From Ascoidea tarda (nom. inval.) (lineage: Eukaryota > Ascomycota > Saccharomycetes > Ascoideales > Ascoideaceae), in contig JAKTTS010000016.1 in the NCBI GenBank assembly GCA_030560485.1, positions 1 to 64,000 on the forward strand: 64,000 bases of DNA. The letters are read 5' to 3'. The notes beneath the pieces were generated by a model that saw nothing but the letters and a program-made list of their open reading frames with translations, did not search any database and had not been told where the DNA came from. The position numbers and the translations under genes are program-made. The stretch's first letter is position 1; each line of letters starts with the position of its first letter. This document shows, one piece after another, positions 1 through 9,980 of the stretch.

Positions 1-2058
1 GTTCTGTTCGTTGGGCGCAACCAACAAGATCTTTTCCTCGATTCCTGTGTCCAATTTGTTTAGGCATGTTAGAACATGGGACAAGTCGAGAACCGGCCTT
101 CCTGAGCTGTCCACCTGGTGGAAGAGGTAGTCTCGGAATAGTTTGATTGGATACCTATCTCCAGATTCAGACCACGAGGGATCATGGTCGAACTCAGGTC
201 TTTCGTTGATGAATCCCAATTTTGATACCAATCTGAACAATCTCCCATTTTCAACTTCTTTTGACAATTGACTTTCCATGAAATCACACGAGTTCTGCAA
301 GTAATCTATTGTTTTCAATGTGTACAAACTTATATCTGAAGCAAACAGTTTTAGCTGGGATAATGAGCTTTCATCAGACTGTGCCATGGCGTATAGTATT
401 CTTAGATTTTTTTTGAAGTTTTCACTAAAGGGTAGAAATTTTATTAATACCGAATTTTCTTGATTCCAAGTTCCAGCAGGCAAACAGGATTTGGCTAGTG
501 TGAGTATAATATCGGCGAACTTCAATATATCTTCTTTTTGTATTACATCTATCAAGTTATTATTTCTGGAATATTTAATTATGTCAAACGTTCCACAGTC
601 TGACAACCGGATTCTCCCCTGGTTAGTAACAATGATTTTATTAATTGACAAAGATCTTGCTGTCAATCTCATTTCGTGAATGCAAATCAATGCGTTAGTG
701 ATTTGTACCATATAATTCCATAATAATGGCTCATTTATTTGGACTGGAAGAGCTCCAGTGCTATCTCCAAAATGTGTCTCTTTTAAGGTTTTTGCTAATG
801 GATAAAAATCATATACTAAAAATAATGAATTATCGCCAAATGCCATACTAGTAAAAGCCTCGTGTAATTTAACAACATTTGCACATTTTAAACTGCTCCA
901 AGCTTTGATCGATGAAATACTCTTTTCATCTGTAATTTTAAAGCCTTCTAATCTTCTTAATGCATATACATTACCATCATGGTTCGAATATACTTTATAA
1001 AGTGAACTTGGTACACCGTAGTATTTTAAATTTACTTTGTGATTGAAATTGTCTAAAAGAACTAGAGAGTGATAGACGTGAATATTCTCGGGTAATCCTC
1101 CAAAATTGGGCAATACTTCGTTTGTTGCTTCATTTTTTTTCTGCAAAGATTCCCTTAAATTATTATCCAAGAAAAATGATTGGGGATTTCTTTGGTAAGA
1201 TTCTATTGGCATCTCAAAATGAGGCGGTGGAGCTGGAGCATAACAATGATACTGTATGGGTTGAGAAAAGAATAATTCAGGACGAACTGCTGAGACTGCT
1301 GAGACTGCGGAAACTGCAGCAGCACTTGTAGCAGGTGTGGTAACTGAGGCATAAAGGTTATTGGGAATTTGATTAGTGGGCAATTGAATTGATTGCAGGG
1401 AAGATATTTGAGCAGGCTGCTGCTGCTGCTGCTGCTGCTGCTGTTCCTGTTGTTGTTGTTGTTGCTCTTGTTTTTGCTGCTGTGGTGAAACCTTGGTCTG
1501 GGAACTAGTTGATATGTCGGAAGATGTAGACCCGGCTATCGGAATATATCTTGACAAAGTCGAAACAGATGAGGAAGATGGTTTAAAAACTGGACTATCA
1601 AAGTTGTAAGTGACTTTTGAATATTTTTCTGGGGTCTTTGAAACTGCATGCGTACTTATTGAAGTTGTTCCGTTTTCGAGTTCGCCATTTATATTAAGAT
1701 TCAAATTGCTGTTTTTTCTGGCACTATTAGTAATGCTCTCTGTAGCTGAAGAGCTGCAGTTACTTGCCATGCTGGAGATGTTGGAATTACTTGTGCTTGG
1801 GACAAAAACAGGAATGTTGTCCAATTTTGAAGCAGAGGCAGCAAATTTCTTCTTTAGGGGCTTGAAACTCTGAGAGCCTATATTGAATTTTTTGCTTGTT
1901 TTAATTGACATCGCATTAAGCAGTTTTGAGGCAGAAGATGGAGGAGTTTGGTTATCTTTCATATTAAAATCATGTTTAAACGCACAACCCTTGTTTTCAT
2001 ATTTACAATAACCATGTATATTAATGTTTTTGCATGGAATATCTTTTGCCCACTCCAT
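1..2058 (-). CDS. PAN3: PAN3, poly(A)-nuclease deadenylation complex subunit (3' part beyond the window)
   Basis: Regulatory subunit of the Pan2-Pan3 deadenylase, which trims mRNA poly(A) tails in the cytoplasm. The frame is open from the ATG to the window edge, giving 686 codons; the end of the gene is missing. Seen: an N-terminal CCCH finger (C9, C18, C25, H29) in the motif WAKDIPCKN; a PAM2-like stretch near residues 78-87 (LDNIPVFVP), the type of site that binds Pab1; a long Ser/Gln-rich linker with a CAG/CAA polyQ tract; then the pseudokinase region and the C-terminal signature KLGFINERPEF. The start chosen is the only in-frame ATG before an upstream stop and lies just ahead of the conserved finger. 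The next gene to the right, SLM1, is on the same strand. Confidence 0.93.
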   Translation of the reverse strand, partial: MEWAKDIPCKNINIHGYCKYENKGCAFKHDFNMKDNQTPPSSASKLLNAMSIKTSKKFNIGSQSFKPLKKKFAASASKLDNIPVFVPSTSNSNISSMASNCSSSATESITNSARKNSNLNLNINGELENGTTSISTHAVSKTPEKYSKVTYNFDSPVFKPSSSSVSTLSRYIPIAGSTSSDISTSSQTKVSPQQQKQEQQQQQQEQQQQQQQQQPAQISSLQSIQLPTNQIPNNLYASVTTPATSAAAVSAVSAVSAVRPELFFSQPIQYHCYAPAPPPHFEMPIESYQRNPQSFFLDNNLRESLQKKNEATNEVLPNFGGLPENIHVYHSLVLLDNFNHKVNLKYYGVPSSLYKVYSNHDGNVYALRRLEGFKITDEKSISSIKAWSSLKCANVVKLHEAFTSMAFGDNSLFLVYDFYPLAKTLKETHFGDSTGALPVQINEPLLWNYMVQITNALICIHEMRLTARSLSINKIIVTNQGRIRLSDCGTFDIIKYSRNNNLIDVIQKEDILKFADIILTLAKSCLPAGTWNQENSVLIKFLPFSENFKKNLRILYAMAQSDESSLSQLKLFASDISLYTLKTIDYLQNSCDFMESQLSKEVENGRLFRLVSKLGFINERPEFDHDPSWSESGDRYPIKLFRDYLFHQVDSSGRPVLDLSHVLTCLNKLDTGIEEKILLVAPNEQN
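1411..1478 (-). repeat. CAG/CAA tract coding polyglutamine in PAN3
   Basis: A run of CAG, then CAA codons on the minus strand codes Gln, broken by a few Glu and Lys codons. It lies in the low-complexity linker between the zinc finger and the pseudokinase part. Such tracts vary in length between strains. Confidence 0.9.
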
Positions 2059-2630
2059 ATCACTTGGGACTTTCACTTTATCAATAAGAGTGGGAAAAAA
2101 AACAGTTGTTAATAAGTTGGCTCAGCCAAACCGGTTTGGTGATAATGGAAACAGATGTTGAACTGTCTGAGAGGAAAACATACTTTTTTCCATTGTTGTA
2201 TTCTTTTGATCTTGGGATTAAACGTATAGTATCATAAACACCCTATATTGCGTCTCTTCTCATTACTGAACAGTACTGTCGTTTTGGCCCACTGGAATTA
2301 CTGTTTCTACAGAAGATGAAGAACTGTTTGCTCAAATCTCATTCTGCATTCTTGGAGCTGGGTCATGTGTCGGTTACTCATATTGGGCTTTGCTACTGTC
2401 TGTGCTACTGAAAAGACTCAAGAACGTGTAAATGATGGCTAACATAAATCAAATAACTAAATAACTAAGGAAAGCAAAACAAACAAAACAAAACAGTAAA
2501 CAAAATAATGATTGGTGGAAAAAATAACTAAACTAAACTAAACTAAACTAAAATAAGATAAGGTAAAGGAAAATAAAATAAAGTAAAATAATAAAAAAAC
2601 AAGGTGAAGAAAAAAAGCCCATTAGAACCG
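2059..2630. promoter_or_regulatory. PAN3 upstream region and SLM1 3' flank
   Basis: Intergenic DNA of 572 bp between two minus-strand genes. The half next to PAN3 carries mixed-composition sequence with overlapping palindromes (listed separately). The half next to SLM1 is a purine-rich 3' flank with a CTAAA pentamer run near 2527-2550. No gene seen. Confidence 0.7.
2117..2139. promoter_or_regulatory. Two overlapping perfect palindromes upstream of PAN3
   Basis: TTGGCT-C-AGCCAA (2117-2129) overlaps the perfect 14-bp palindrome CCAAACCGGTTTGG (2126-2139). The pair lies about 60-80 bp upstream of the PAN3 ATG. The symmetry suggests binding by a dimeric protein; I cannot name the factor. Confidence 0.6.
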
Positions 2631-5411
2631 TTAATAAATGTTACTTTTGCCAGGAATGAATGTATTACTAGAATTTTGTAAAGCATTGGATGAATAAATA
2701 GGTTGAGACATGTGTTTATATTTCACATTTTGATCTATTAGAGAACTTGTTGAAAAATTTCCGTTTGAGAAATCTTGGTTTTTTATTTTGACTGAACTTG
2801 ATCTTTGAAAATTTCCATTTAAACTATCGTTAACCACAGTAGGTGAAACGTTCACAATAGTATCATCAGTGGTATGTGTTTCCTTAGCAGTGCGATCATC
2901 AGAGATGCCACTTTCATCAGCATCTGATTCTCCAACCATATAAACAGGCACTGATGGGTTTCGGGATAGCATGCCATAATTATGATTTACGATTGATTCA
3001 TAATTGTGGATTGGAACAAACTTGCCATTTCCAAGATTCAATGAATCATGGTGTTGAAGATTATTTGTCTGAACTTGTTCCGAGGTAGATGTTGGCACCT
3101 GGACAATCATATAGGGAACACTATTTACAGCTTGGGGCGGTAGCTGTTGGTATTGTTGTATCTGAACAGGTTGATGAAATTGTTGTTGTTGTTGTTGTTG
3201 TTGCTGAGGCTGTGTTTGAATTTGAACTTGAGGCTGTAATTGAGCTTCTGCAAATGGAGTTTGTGTTTGAGTAAGAGTCATGATATCGCCTTCATTCATT
3301 AACATGCTGTTTCGGTTATTGAATGTTTGATTTCGATTTCGATTTTGGTTTTGGTTTTGGTTTTGGTTTTGGTTTTGGTTTTGAGATGGTAGTTGAGATT
3401 GAGATTGAGAGAATTGTTGATATTGCAATTGAGGAGTTGGCTGAGACATTCTTTTATTTCTAATCGGAGTTGAAGCGCCTCTTTTAGGAATCTGAAAACT
3501 TTTTCTTTTATCGATTTGAGTGGCCCTTTTTTTTAGAATGTATTGGGCTCTTGCCTGAGAAGTTGATAATTTGGTTAATTCCTTAATATCGTTATACCAT
3601 GCCATCATTGAATCATAAGAATCAGCTCTAAAGACCCAGTTATGGCCTCTATGGATGATACCGTTTTGCCTTGCGTGTAGAATAAATTTGTGCCATGATT
3701 CCAGATTACTTTTATCCTTTTTTGAGTGTTCAGCTATTTGGCAATCATCTAAACTTAGAGACATTACGGGATAAATATCTTTTTTCCTGTCAGAGGATTT
3801 AAATTCATGAATAAAGGTTGGGGTTAGGACGTACCAGCCTCTTGAGTAAGATTTTAGAAACTTGGATCTTCTATCAAGGAAGCCGGATTTGATTTCCAAA
3901 GTCAAAGGATCAGACATGTGTTTATAGGAGATATCTTGAAAATGTCTCATTGCTAGTTTGGGATCAATAAAATTTGGATCTCTTTGAATAAAGCTATCCC
4001 ATTCAAAGGTTGGCTCTTTTGTTATAAAACCACTGTCTAGTTTATTTAGTAATAGATTGAATACTAGTTGTGCATTTTCACCTATTAGTTTAGCGTAGAT
4101 TCTTATAGCATTTTGGACTTCGATAACAACGACTTTTTCTAGCTCCTTTCCAGAAGTTTGTAAATTCATAAAGGCCTCATGTAGATAGTTTTCTTCTATT
4201 AGTTGTTTTCTGATTTGTTTGTCCAAGTAAATTTTAGTTAAGAAGGGATCTTGTTTAGGGGATATAGTTGAAGAGGAAGATTTGACTAAGTCAATTGAAT
4301 TTAGGAAATTTGAGTAATCGATTTTAGTTTGGATTTGTTCTTTTCCAACAGTTGACTTGAAATCCGATGCTAAACCTCTTATTTCTTTAATTTTGACAGC
4401 CAAGTCTCTTCTGAGATCATCTAGTCTTGGAATGACGCTGTTGGACAATTCTTTGGTTATTCTTGAAGCACTGGCAGCAGAGTTTCTATGGAAGGAGGAT
4501 AAGATTGAGGGTAGGTCTTGAATAGAGCCGGAAGAAAGAGGTAGGAAGAATTTTTTTGAATTCAACTCATCCATCAAAATTTGGTCATTATTTGAGTTTG
4601 AGTTGTTGTTGTTTGAAGAGTTGTTATTATTTGAAGAGGAGTTGTTGGAATTGTTGTTATTGGGAGAGTTTCTTGAAATGAGATTATTTGAGTAGGCGTC
4701 ATAATTCAGAAAGGGAAAATTAACAGCATGTTGTAGTCTTACTTGTTGGCGAATGATTTCTTCTTGAACCATTACAACTTCGGAGAGATAATTTGTGATT
4801 GATTTGATGATTGCTCTCCAAGAGTTGAATCTTGAAGCCAAAACGTCAGTTGGGTTTGCACTGGTTGGGATTTGTAGAAATAAGGGGTTTCTTGGGTCGC
4901 CATTTTGCATTGAATTTTTAGAGACTTTTGTATTGATTTGATTTAAATTTTGGTTTAAATTTTGATTCGTATTTGCAGAGTTGTTACTTCCAACAGTTAG
5001 ATTTGTTGGAGTGTTTGAAGTAACAGAGTACATTCTTTGTGGGATTTGGTTTAATTGTGGGGAATTTGGTGAGTTGTTCTGGTTAATTGAAATGGAAGGA
5101 ATTAAAGGGGAATGATTGTTATTAATTATTTGGTTTGGGATTTGATTTTGATTTTGGTTTTGGTTTATTATTTGATTATTATTAAACTGGTTTTGAGAAG
5201 GGATAACAGAAGTATTGGAATCAAAAGAAAGAGTTTGGTTATAATTATTATTGTTGTTGTAATGCTGAGGCAGTTGTTGTGGCTGCTGTAAGTCTATTGA
5301 TGGAAGGGTTATATTTGAATTGATGGTGTTAGTGTCGTTCTTTATATTTAGATTGTTGAGATTGGTATTTAAGTTGTTCATGTAATTATTGTCATTTATA
5401 GTATTGTTCAT
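2631..5411 (-). CDS. SLM1: SLM1/SLM2-type PtdIns(4,5)P2-binding TORC2 effector
   Basis: Plasma-membrane/eisosome protein that binds PtdIns(4,5)P2, is phosphorylated by TORC2, and links membrane stress to actin and sphingolipid control. The 926-aa protein has an Asn/Gln-rich N-terminus of about 170 residues, an F-BAR-like helical region (about 175-490) and a PH domain (about 500-610) containing SGFLDRRSKFLKSYSRGWY. Its Gln-rich tail has an (Asn-Gln)n repeat near 675-693. Near residue 765 the sequence PYMIVQ resembles the calcineurin-docking PxIxIT site of Slm1 (PNIYIQ). It is longer than the S. cerevisiae paralogues, mostly through Asn/Gln tracts. A single copy is expected outside the genome-duplicated yeasts, so the SLM1 versus SLM2 distinction does not apply. 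Confidence 0.9.
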   Translation of the reverse strand: MNNTINDNNYMNNLNTNLNNLNIKNDTNTINSNITLPSIDLQQPQQLPQHYNNNNNYNQTLSFDSNTSVIPSQNQFNNNQIINQNQNQNQIPNQIINNNHSPLIPSISINQNNSPNSPQLNQIPQRMYSVTSNTPTNLTVGSNNSANTNQNLNQNLNQINTKVSKNSMQNGDPRNPLFLQIPTSANPTDVLASRFNSWRAIIKSITNYLSEVVMVQEEIIRQQVRLQHAVNFPFLNYDAYSNNLISRNSPNNNNSNNSSSNNNNSSNNNNSNSNNDQILMDELNSKKFFLPLSSGSIQDLPSILSSFHRNSAASASRITKELSNSVIPRLDDLRRDLAVKIKEIRGLASDFKSTVGKEQIQTKIDYSNFLNSIDLVKSSSSTISPKQDPFLTKIYLDKQIRKQLIEENYLHEAFMNLQTSGKELEKVVVIEVQNAIRIYAKLIGENAQLVFNLLLNKLDSGFITKEPTFEWDSFIQRDPNFIDPKLAMRHFQDISYKHMSDPLTLEIKSGFLDRRSKFLKSYSRGWYVLTPTFIHEFKSSDRKKDIYPVMSLSLDDCQIAEHSKKDKSNLESWHKFILHARQNGIIHRGHNWVFRADSYDSMMAWYNDIKELTKLSTSQARAQYILKKRATQIDKRKSFQIPKRGASTPIRNKRMSQPTPQLQYQQFSQSQSQLPSQNQNQNQNQNQNQNRNRNQTFNNRNSMLMNEGDIMTLTQTQTPFAEAQLQPQVQIQTQPQQQQQQQQQFHQPVQIQQYQQLPPQAVNSVPYMIVQVPTSTSEQVQTNNLQHHDSLNLGNGKFVPIHNYESIVNHNYGMLSRNPSVPVYMVGESDADESGISDDRTAKETHTTDDTIVNVSPTVVNDSLNGNFQRSSSVKIKNQDFSNGNFSTSSLIDQNVKYKHMSQPIYSSNALQNSSNTFIPGKSNIY
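3330..3383 (-). repeat. Hexanucleotide repeat coding Asn-Gln dipeptides in SLM1
   Basis: A tandem TTTTGG hexamer on the plus strand (CCAAAA on the coding strand) codes repeating Asn-Gln, with a few variant units coding Asn-Arg at one end. The regular unit points to recent expansion by slippage. Confidence 0.88.
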
Positions 5412-5776
5412 TGCGTAAAATGGAAATAAATTTGAAATTCAAGTATCGAGAGTGATGGATGGTTGAAAGATGGGTGAAGTATTGAGGTATTGAAATGTTA
5501 CAAGGAGATGAAAACAATGGAAAAATTAAGAGCTTAGGAGTTTAAGACAGAAAGGTGAGAAGAGGAAATTGAAAATAAATAGGTATTGTAGGGTATTCTG
5601 GGTATAAGAGGTAGTGTGGGACTAAGGTGTTTGTATTATTTTTAATATCTGTGATATTTTTAATATTTGTGATATTTTTAATTTCAGTATTCCCAGTCTG
5701 TCTGATTAGATGGTTTCTAATGTTTCCAAAGTGTGTTTTCAGATATTTACGATATGATGGTGTTATATAGTGGGTG

Positions 5777-5807
5777 TAAAAGCAACTGCTCCATTGAGTT
5801 GCTTTTA
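5777..5807. repeat. Perfect 11-bp inverted repeat with 9-nt loop
   Basis: TAAAAGCAACT (5777-5787) and its exact reverse complement AGTTGCTTTTA (5797-5807) flank a 9-nt spacer, about 370 bp upstream of the SLM1 ATG. The sequence GAGTTGCT occurs again just downstream. Confidence 0.7.
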
Positions 5808-6843
5808 GGTGAGTTGCTACTGAAAGAGCGAGTAAACAGCCTAATTGTGCCAAACCAAAACAAACAGAAACAAAGCGGCCAGACCACACCAGCCGGCGTT
5901 GCAGAGATGGGCTGTGAAGCTCTGCTCCACGCGCAGCACCGCCAGCACCGGTTTCTACTTCTGCTTTCCCTGTTGTTCCTGCTGCCCCTGCTGCCTCTGC
6001 TTCCCGCTCTCCATCTTCCTTCCTTGCTTTGCTTCCGGTGTGCCTCCATTCCGTCGGCTCGAACTACGGTCGTCCCGCCAAAAGCCACTGCCCGCGGTCT
6101 GTGATAGGGCCGCTATGTTTACCATGCCGTTGAGATCCGTCCCGGCACATGACTGTTTCCACTGGCAGCTCTTGGTGCGTGGAACAGTGGCGTCATTATT
6201 TCACTGGTGTCAGCCGCTTTTGGCGCGCTCTGCAAGCGTGTCTATGCAGGAATACCTGCTGCGTGCGACTTCCTGCGCAAAAGCTGTGCAAAGAGCGGGC
6301 AACGGCGGGCTGAGTCCTGGCTCATCTCTCTTATCTCGAATCCTTTCCCTCTCTTCCATTCCATTTGCAACGCTCAACAATCCTAGCTCTAGCATTTCAT
6401 CTCTACAAGCATTTCCAATTCAGTTCTCTTTGAAAACGTGCAAAAACACCCTTTTCTGTTTTCTTCATCCGATAGCCTCAATTCCTTCTTTTTTACTGCC
6501 TCCAAATCAACTGAAGATTTAAAGAGTGTGCAGCACTCACTTCATTTTTTTGGTTTTGAATACAGCTTGAGACAACATTACTTCTTAGTCAGCGCTATTG
6601 ATCTACACTTTTGCTTTCTTTTTTTTGCCCAATTCGGTTCTAGCAAAGATGATATTCAATTATATTCTGCCAACAATACACTCTCTTGACTTGCTTTACT
6701 TTTGCTATTGTTATTTGCAACAACTGACCTGATTAAACCATTTATCACTCAAGAAAAAACAAAGAAAAAGAAGGTCATCACATTGATCAACTACAAATAA
6801 TTGACTTCATCTGATTAAATATAATGCGTAATTGCGTTGATGC

Positions 6844-7014
6844 ACCCCTCTCACGTTTCTATGCATAGTTGCAAACTTTTTTGAAATAAAAACCACTACA
6901 ATGGTATCATATGCATAAATACATATGTGACGGTATTATATATGTTTGTTTTGAAAAGTTTCAGGGGTCTGGAAACTGGGGTTTAGAAGGCTATGAACAG
7001 ACATTCCCCAGGGG
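6844..7014. promoter_or_regulatory. Three STRE-like motifs upstream of AIP1
   Basis: CCCCT at 6845-6849 and AGGGG at 6963-6967 and 7010-7014 match the core of the Msn2/Msn4 stress element. They lie 168-337 bp upstream of the AIP1 start. The match is a 5-mer, so function is only suggested by the clustering. Confidence 0.4.
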
Positions 7015-7181
7015 TTTACTAATTACATGATTTTTCATCTCCTATTCCCTCATTATCTGTTTATTACTCCACGAATCTTTAGCCTCTATCTCAATTTTTT
7101 TCAATTTTCCAATTTAAAACAAAAGATAAAAAAAACCATTCTCATCTCTCTTTGTTCTTTTAATCTCATACAGTCTCAAAA

Positions 7182-9050
7182 ATGTCAATTGCTCAATTAT
7201 CAAATTATTCTCCTTTACCAACAACTAAAAGAGGTCTAACTGTTCATTTATCTTATGATCCTAAATCAGATAGAATAGCTTATTGTAATGGTAAATCTGT
7301 CTTTATAAGATCTGTTGAAAATCCCCATCACAACACAATCCAATTCACTGCTCACAATTATCCCACAACCGTCGCCAAATTCTCTCCTACTGGCTATTAT
7401 ATAGCTTCTGGGGATGAAAGTGGTAATGTCAAAATTTGGGATTGCTATACCTCAAAACTAATTCTTAAAAATGAATTTCAAATAATGAATGGAAGAATCA
7501 ATGATATTGCTTGGGACATCGAAGGAAGAAGAATCATTGCCGTTGGAAATGGCAATGAAAAATTCGGCCATTGTTTTACAATGGATTCTGGTAATTCAGT
7601 TGGTGAAATCTCTGGTCATTCTGCTCAAATCAATGCTGTAGATATTAAGCCCAATAGACCCTACAGAGCTGTAACTGTATCCGACGACTCGGCTTTAGTC
7701 TTTTATAATGGTCCCCCCTTCAAATTCGACTCCAGTGTTAGAAACAAGCATACCAATTTCATTAGAGATGTTAAATACTCTCCAGATGGAAAGTATATTG
7801 TATCTATCGGTGCCGACAAAAAAATCATTCTTTACGACGGCAAAACTGGCCAATTTATTAAAGAAGTCAAATCAAGTGACCAAAATAAATCCCAAGATCA
7901 TACAGGCAGTATCTTTGCTGTCGCATGGCTAAATTCTTCAACCGAAATCGTCACTTGTTCTGCTGATTGTTCAATTAAATTATGGGACGTTGAATTGAAT
8001 TTAGTAGTTAAAACTTGGGCATTTAACCCCAAAACCTTGGACAACTATCAGGTCGGTTTAATTGTAACTAATCACTACTTGATCTCCCTATCCCATAATG
8101 GAGATTTAAATTATTTCCACTTGGTCAATTTTGAAGAAGCTCCATTTCAAGTTATAAGAGGCCACCAAAAGTCAATCACTGCTTCAGTCATCAACTCAAA
8201 CAACCTATTCACTGGTTCGTATGATGGTAGAATCTGTAAATGGAATTTAAATGACAAGACTAATGAAATCGCTTCTTATATTCAGGGTAATAATCATAAC
8301 AATTTAATTGTTGGTTTAGTATCAAATCAAGATAACGAAATCATCTCAACTGCTTGGGATGATTTGTTGAAAAAGTTTAACAATTTAAATCTTACTGCTG
8401 CTAGTAGTTATCAATTTACTGACGATTTCAATATCAAACTAGAAAAACAACCAAAAGCCATTGCATCCAACGATTCGATTATCTCTTTAATATCTACTGA
8501 CAACACACTTAAATTATTTAGTGATAAAAATGGGAAACTCATTCACTCCAAACAATTTAAATTCGAACTCTCTAATACTTTAGATATCAACGGAAATCTA
8601 ATTATTATCGGTAATGACGATGACAATACTTTATTGTCATTAAATATTGACGACATTGGTAATAAATTAGAAAAGCTAGATATAAGTTTCAGATCAAAAA
8701 TCTCATTTATTAAAATATCACCCAACAGAGAATTTGTGGCCATTGGTGAAAATTCAGGAAAGATTGTATTATATAATTTAAAGGAGAAAAGAATCCAAAC
8801 CAATAGATGGAGCTTCCATACTAGTAAAATTAATTCAATCAGTTGGAATGCAAATAATAAATTTATCGTGAGTGGGTCATTGGATACTAATATTATTGTT
8901 TATTCGGTTGATAAACCAATGAGAAATATTAAATTTGCAAACGCGCATAAAGATGGAGTTAATGTTGTTGAATGGTTAAGTGATGATGTAATTATCAGTG
9001 GGGGATCCGATAGTTGTGTTAAAAAATGGAAAGTTAATTTCCATCCATAA
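7182..9050 (+). CDS. AIP1: AIP1, actin-interacting WD40 protein
   Basis: Works with cofilin to disassemble and cap actin filaments at cortical patches. The 622-aa length fits the family (about 610). WD40 repeats run through the protein and form the two seven-bladed propellers known for Aip1; clear blades include SGDESGNVKIWD near residue 75, SIGADKKIILYD, TCSADCSIKLWD, SGSLDTNIIVYS and a last blade ending in VKKWKV. The family-typical stretches GDDSALVFYNGPPFKF-like and TNRWSFHTSKIN are present. The start lies just after a pyrimidine-rich leader and begins the conserved N-terminal region. Its 3' end converges on UTP11, 135 bp away. No intron seen. Confidence 0.95.
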   Translation: MSIAQLSNYSPLPTTKRGLTVHLSYDPKSDRIAYCNGKSVFIRSVENPHHNTIQFTAHNYPTTVAKFSPTGYYIASGDESGNVKIWDCYTSKLILKNEFQIMNGRINDIAWDIEGRRIIAVGNGNEKFGHCFTMDSGNSVGEISGHSAQINAVDIKPNRPYRAVTVSDDSALVFYNGPPFKFDSSVRNKHTNFIRDVKYSPDGKYIVSIGADKKIILYDGKTGQFIKEVKSSDQNKSQDHTGSIFAVAWLNSSTEIVTCSADCSIKLWDVELNLVVKTWAFNPKTLDNYQVGLIVTNHYLISLSHNGDLNYFHLVNFEEAPFQVIRGHQKSITASVINSNNLFTGSYDGRICKWNLNDKTNEIASYIQGNNHNNLIVGLVSNQDNEIISTAWDDLLKKFNNLNLTAASSYQFTDDFNIKLEKQPKAIASNDSIISLISTDNTLKLFSDKNGKLIHSKQFKFELSNTLDINGNLIIIGNDDDNTLLSLNIDDIGNKLEKLDISFRSKISFIKISPNREFVAIGENSGKIVLYNLKEKRIQTNRWSFHTSKINSISWNANNKFIVSGSLDTNIIVYSVDKPMRNIKFANAHKDGVNVVEWLSDDVIISGGSDSCVKKWKVNFHP

Positions 9051-9185
9051 GTGAACAACCAACAAAAAGAAAGAACAAAAAAAAAATACTTTTATAAATA
9101 AGTACATAATAAATCAAATTAAATTATACGAAATCCAATGAAATCACATGAAATCAAATAAAGTAATAAAACCATAATTTTATTA

Positions 9186-9980
9186 TTAACGTTTGCGCTC
9201 TTTTTTCCATTTAAATACTTTATTTCCACTATTTGTTACTAATTTTTTTTTGTTTCCGTTTTTCATAACCTCTCTGGATAAATCTAAAGTTAATTGGACT
9301 TGTCTTAGTTTCTTCTCATTTTGTATTCTCTTTCGATGCAGTTTTAATTGTTTTAATTTTTTTTCGTTCAATTTTCTTATTTGAGAATTAGAGAGCTCAA
9401 GAATACCATTACTGCTATCGTGATTGACAGCATCATCGTAATTTAAAGAGTTTTTCTTGATGTTGTCGATTTGATCAAGAGTCAATCTATTGGATGAGTT
9501 CAATAGACTTTTGTGGGTCTTGAAATACTTTGCTGGATTGAATTTAACCTGCTCAGACTTATTATCTACAAAGACAGTGTGTTTTGATAGTTTGGAGGTA
9601 TCATTCATAAACAATAATGGAGAATCTTTGAATTTTTCAATTTTTTTCAATTCTTTCAATCTCATGACGTTAACATAGTTTGAGTCCTGGGTTTTAAGCA
9701 ACTTTGCTTGGTCAACATCTAAAACATCATTCCCCCTAGAGGCAAGCAAGACACCATTATCGTCAGTCTTCTTTCGTGTCATCGAGTGGTAATACTCATC
9801 AGGATTTCTGAGCGATGCCTTTGTGCGTAGTTTCTTCAAAGCATCCTGTTTCTTGTGGTAGTCTGCTGCTCTGAGCTTGTAGTCCTTCTTCTTCTCTAGA
9901 AGCCCCCATCTCTTACGCTCGTTGGGCTGGGATCGCTCCCTGTGCTGTTTCTTCTGGACGTTGTGCACCAAATTCACCAT
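9186..9980 (-). CDS. UTP11: UTP11, SSU processome subunit
   Basis: Component of the U3-containing small-subunit processome, needed for 18S pre-rRNA processing in the nucleolus. The 264-aa, highly basic protein begins with the family signature MVNLVHNVQKKQHRERSQP and continues with RWGLLEKKKDYKLRAADYHK and NPDEYYHSMTRKK. It is a little longer than the 250-aa S. cerevisiae protein. It is divergent from MTC2 across a 538-bp promoter with a GC-rich half. An AAATTTTCA stretch near 10033 weakly resembles the RRPE element of ribosome-biogenesis genes. Confidence 0.95.
   Translation of the reverse strand: MVNLVHNVQKKQHRERSQPNERKRWGLLEKKKDYKLRAADYHKKQDALKKLRTKASLRNPDEYYHSMTRKKTDDNGVLLASRGNDVLDVDQAKLLKTQDSNYVNVMRLKELKKIEKFKDSPLLFMNDTSKLSKHTVFVDNKSEQVKFNPAKYFKTHKSLLNSSNRLTLDQIDNIKKNSLNYDDAVNHDSSNGILELSNSQIRKLNEKKLKQLKLHRKRIQNEKKLRQVQLTLDLSREVMKNGNKKKLVTNSGNKVFKWKKERKR

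Larger units (their letters stand above)
5412..7181. promoter_or_regulatory. Long divergent intergenic region SLM1 / AIP1
   Basis: 1.77 kb between divergent genes. It holds, in order: an A/T-rich SLM1 leader, an 11-bp perfect hairpin at 5777-5807, a GC-rich island at about 5880-6330, a pyrimidine-rich stretch to about 6740, and an AT-rich AIP1 promoter with three STRE-like AGGGG/CCCCT motifs. Open frames in the island have no recognisable domain or conserved pattern. I see no gene. Confidence 0.65.

Noticed and set aside
5845-6522. A 225-codon open frame in the SLM1/AIP1 GC island
   Set aside because: Cys/Ser/Phe/Leu-rich composition with no domain; overlapping frames on both strands are equally long, as expected for a GC-rich island with few stop codons.
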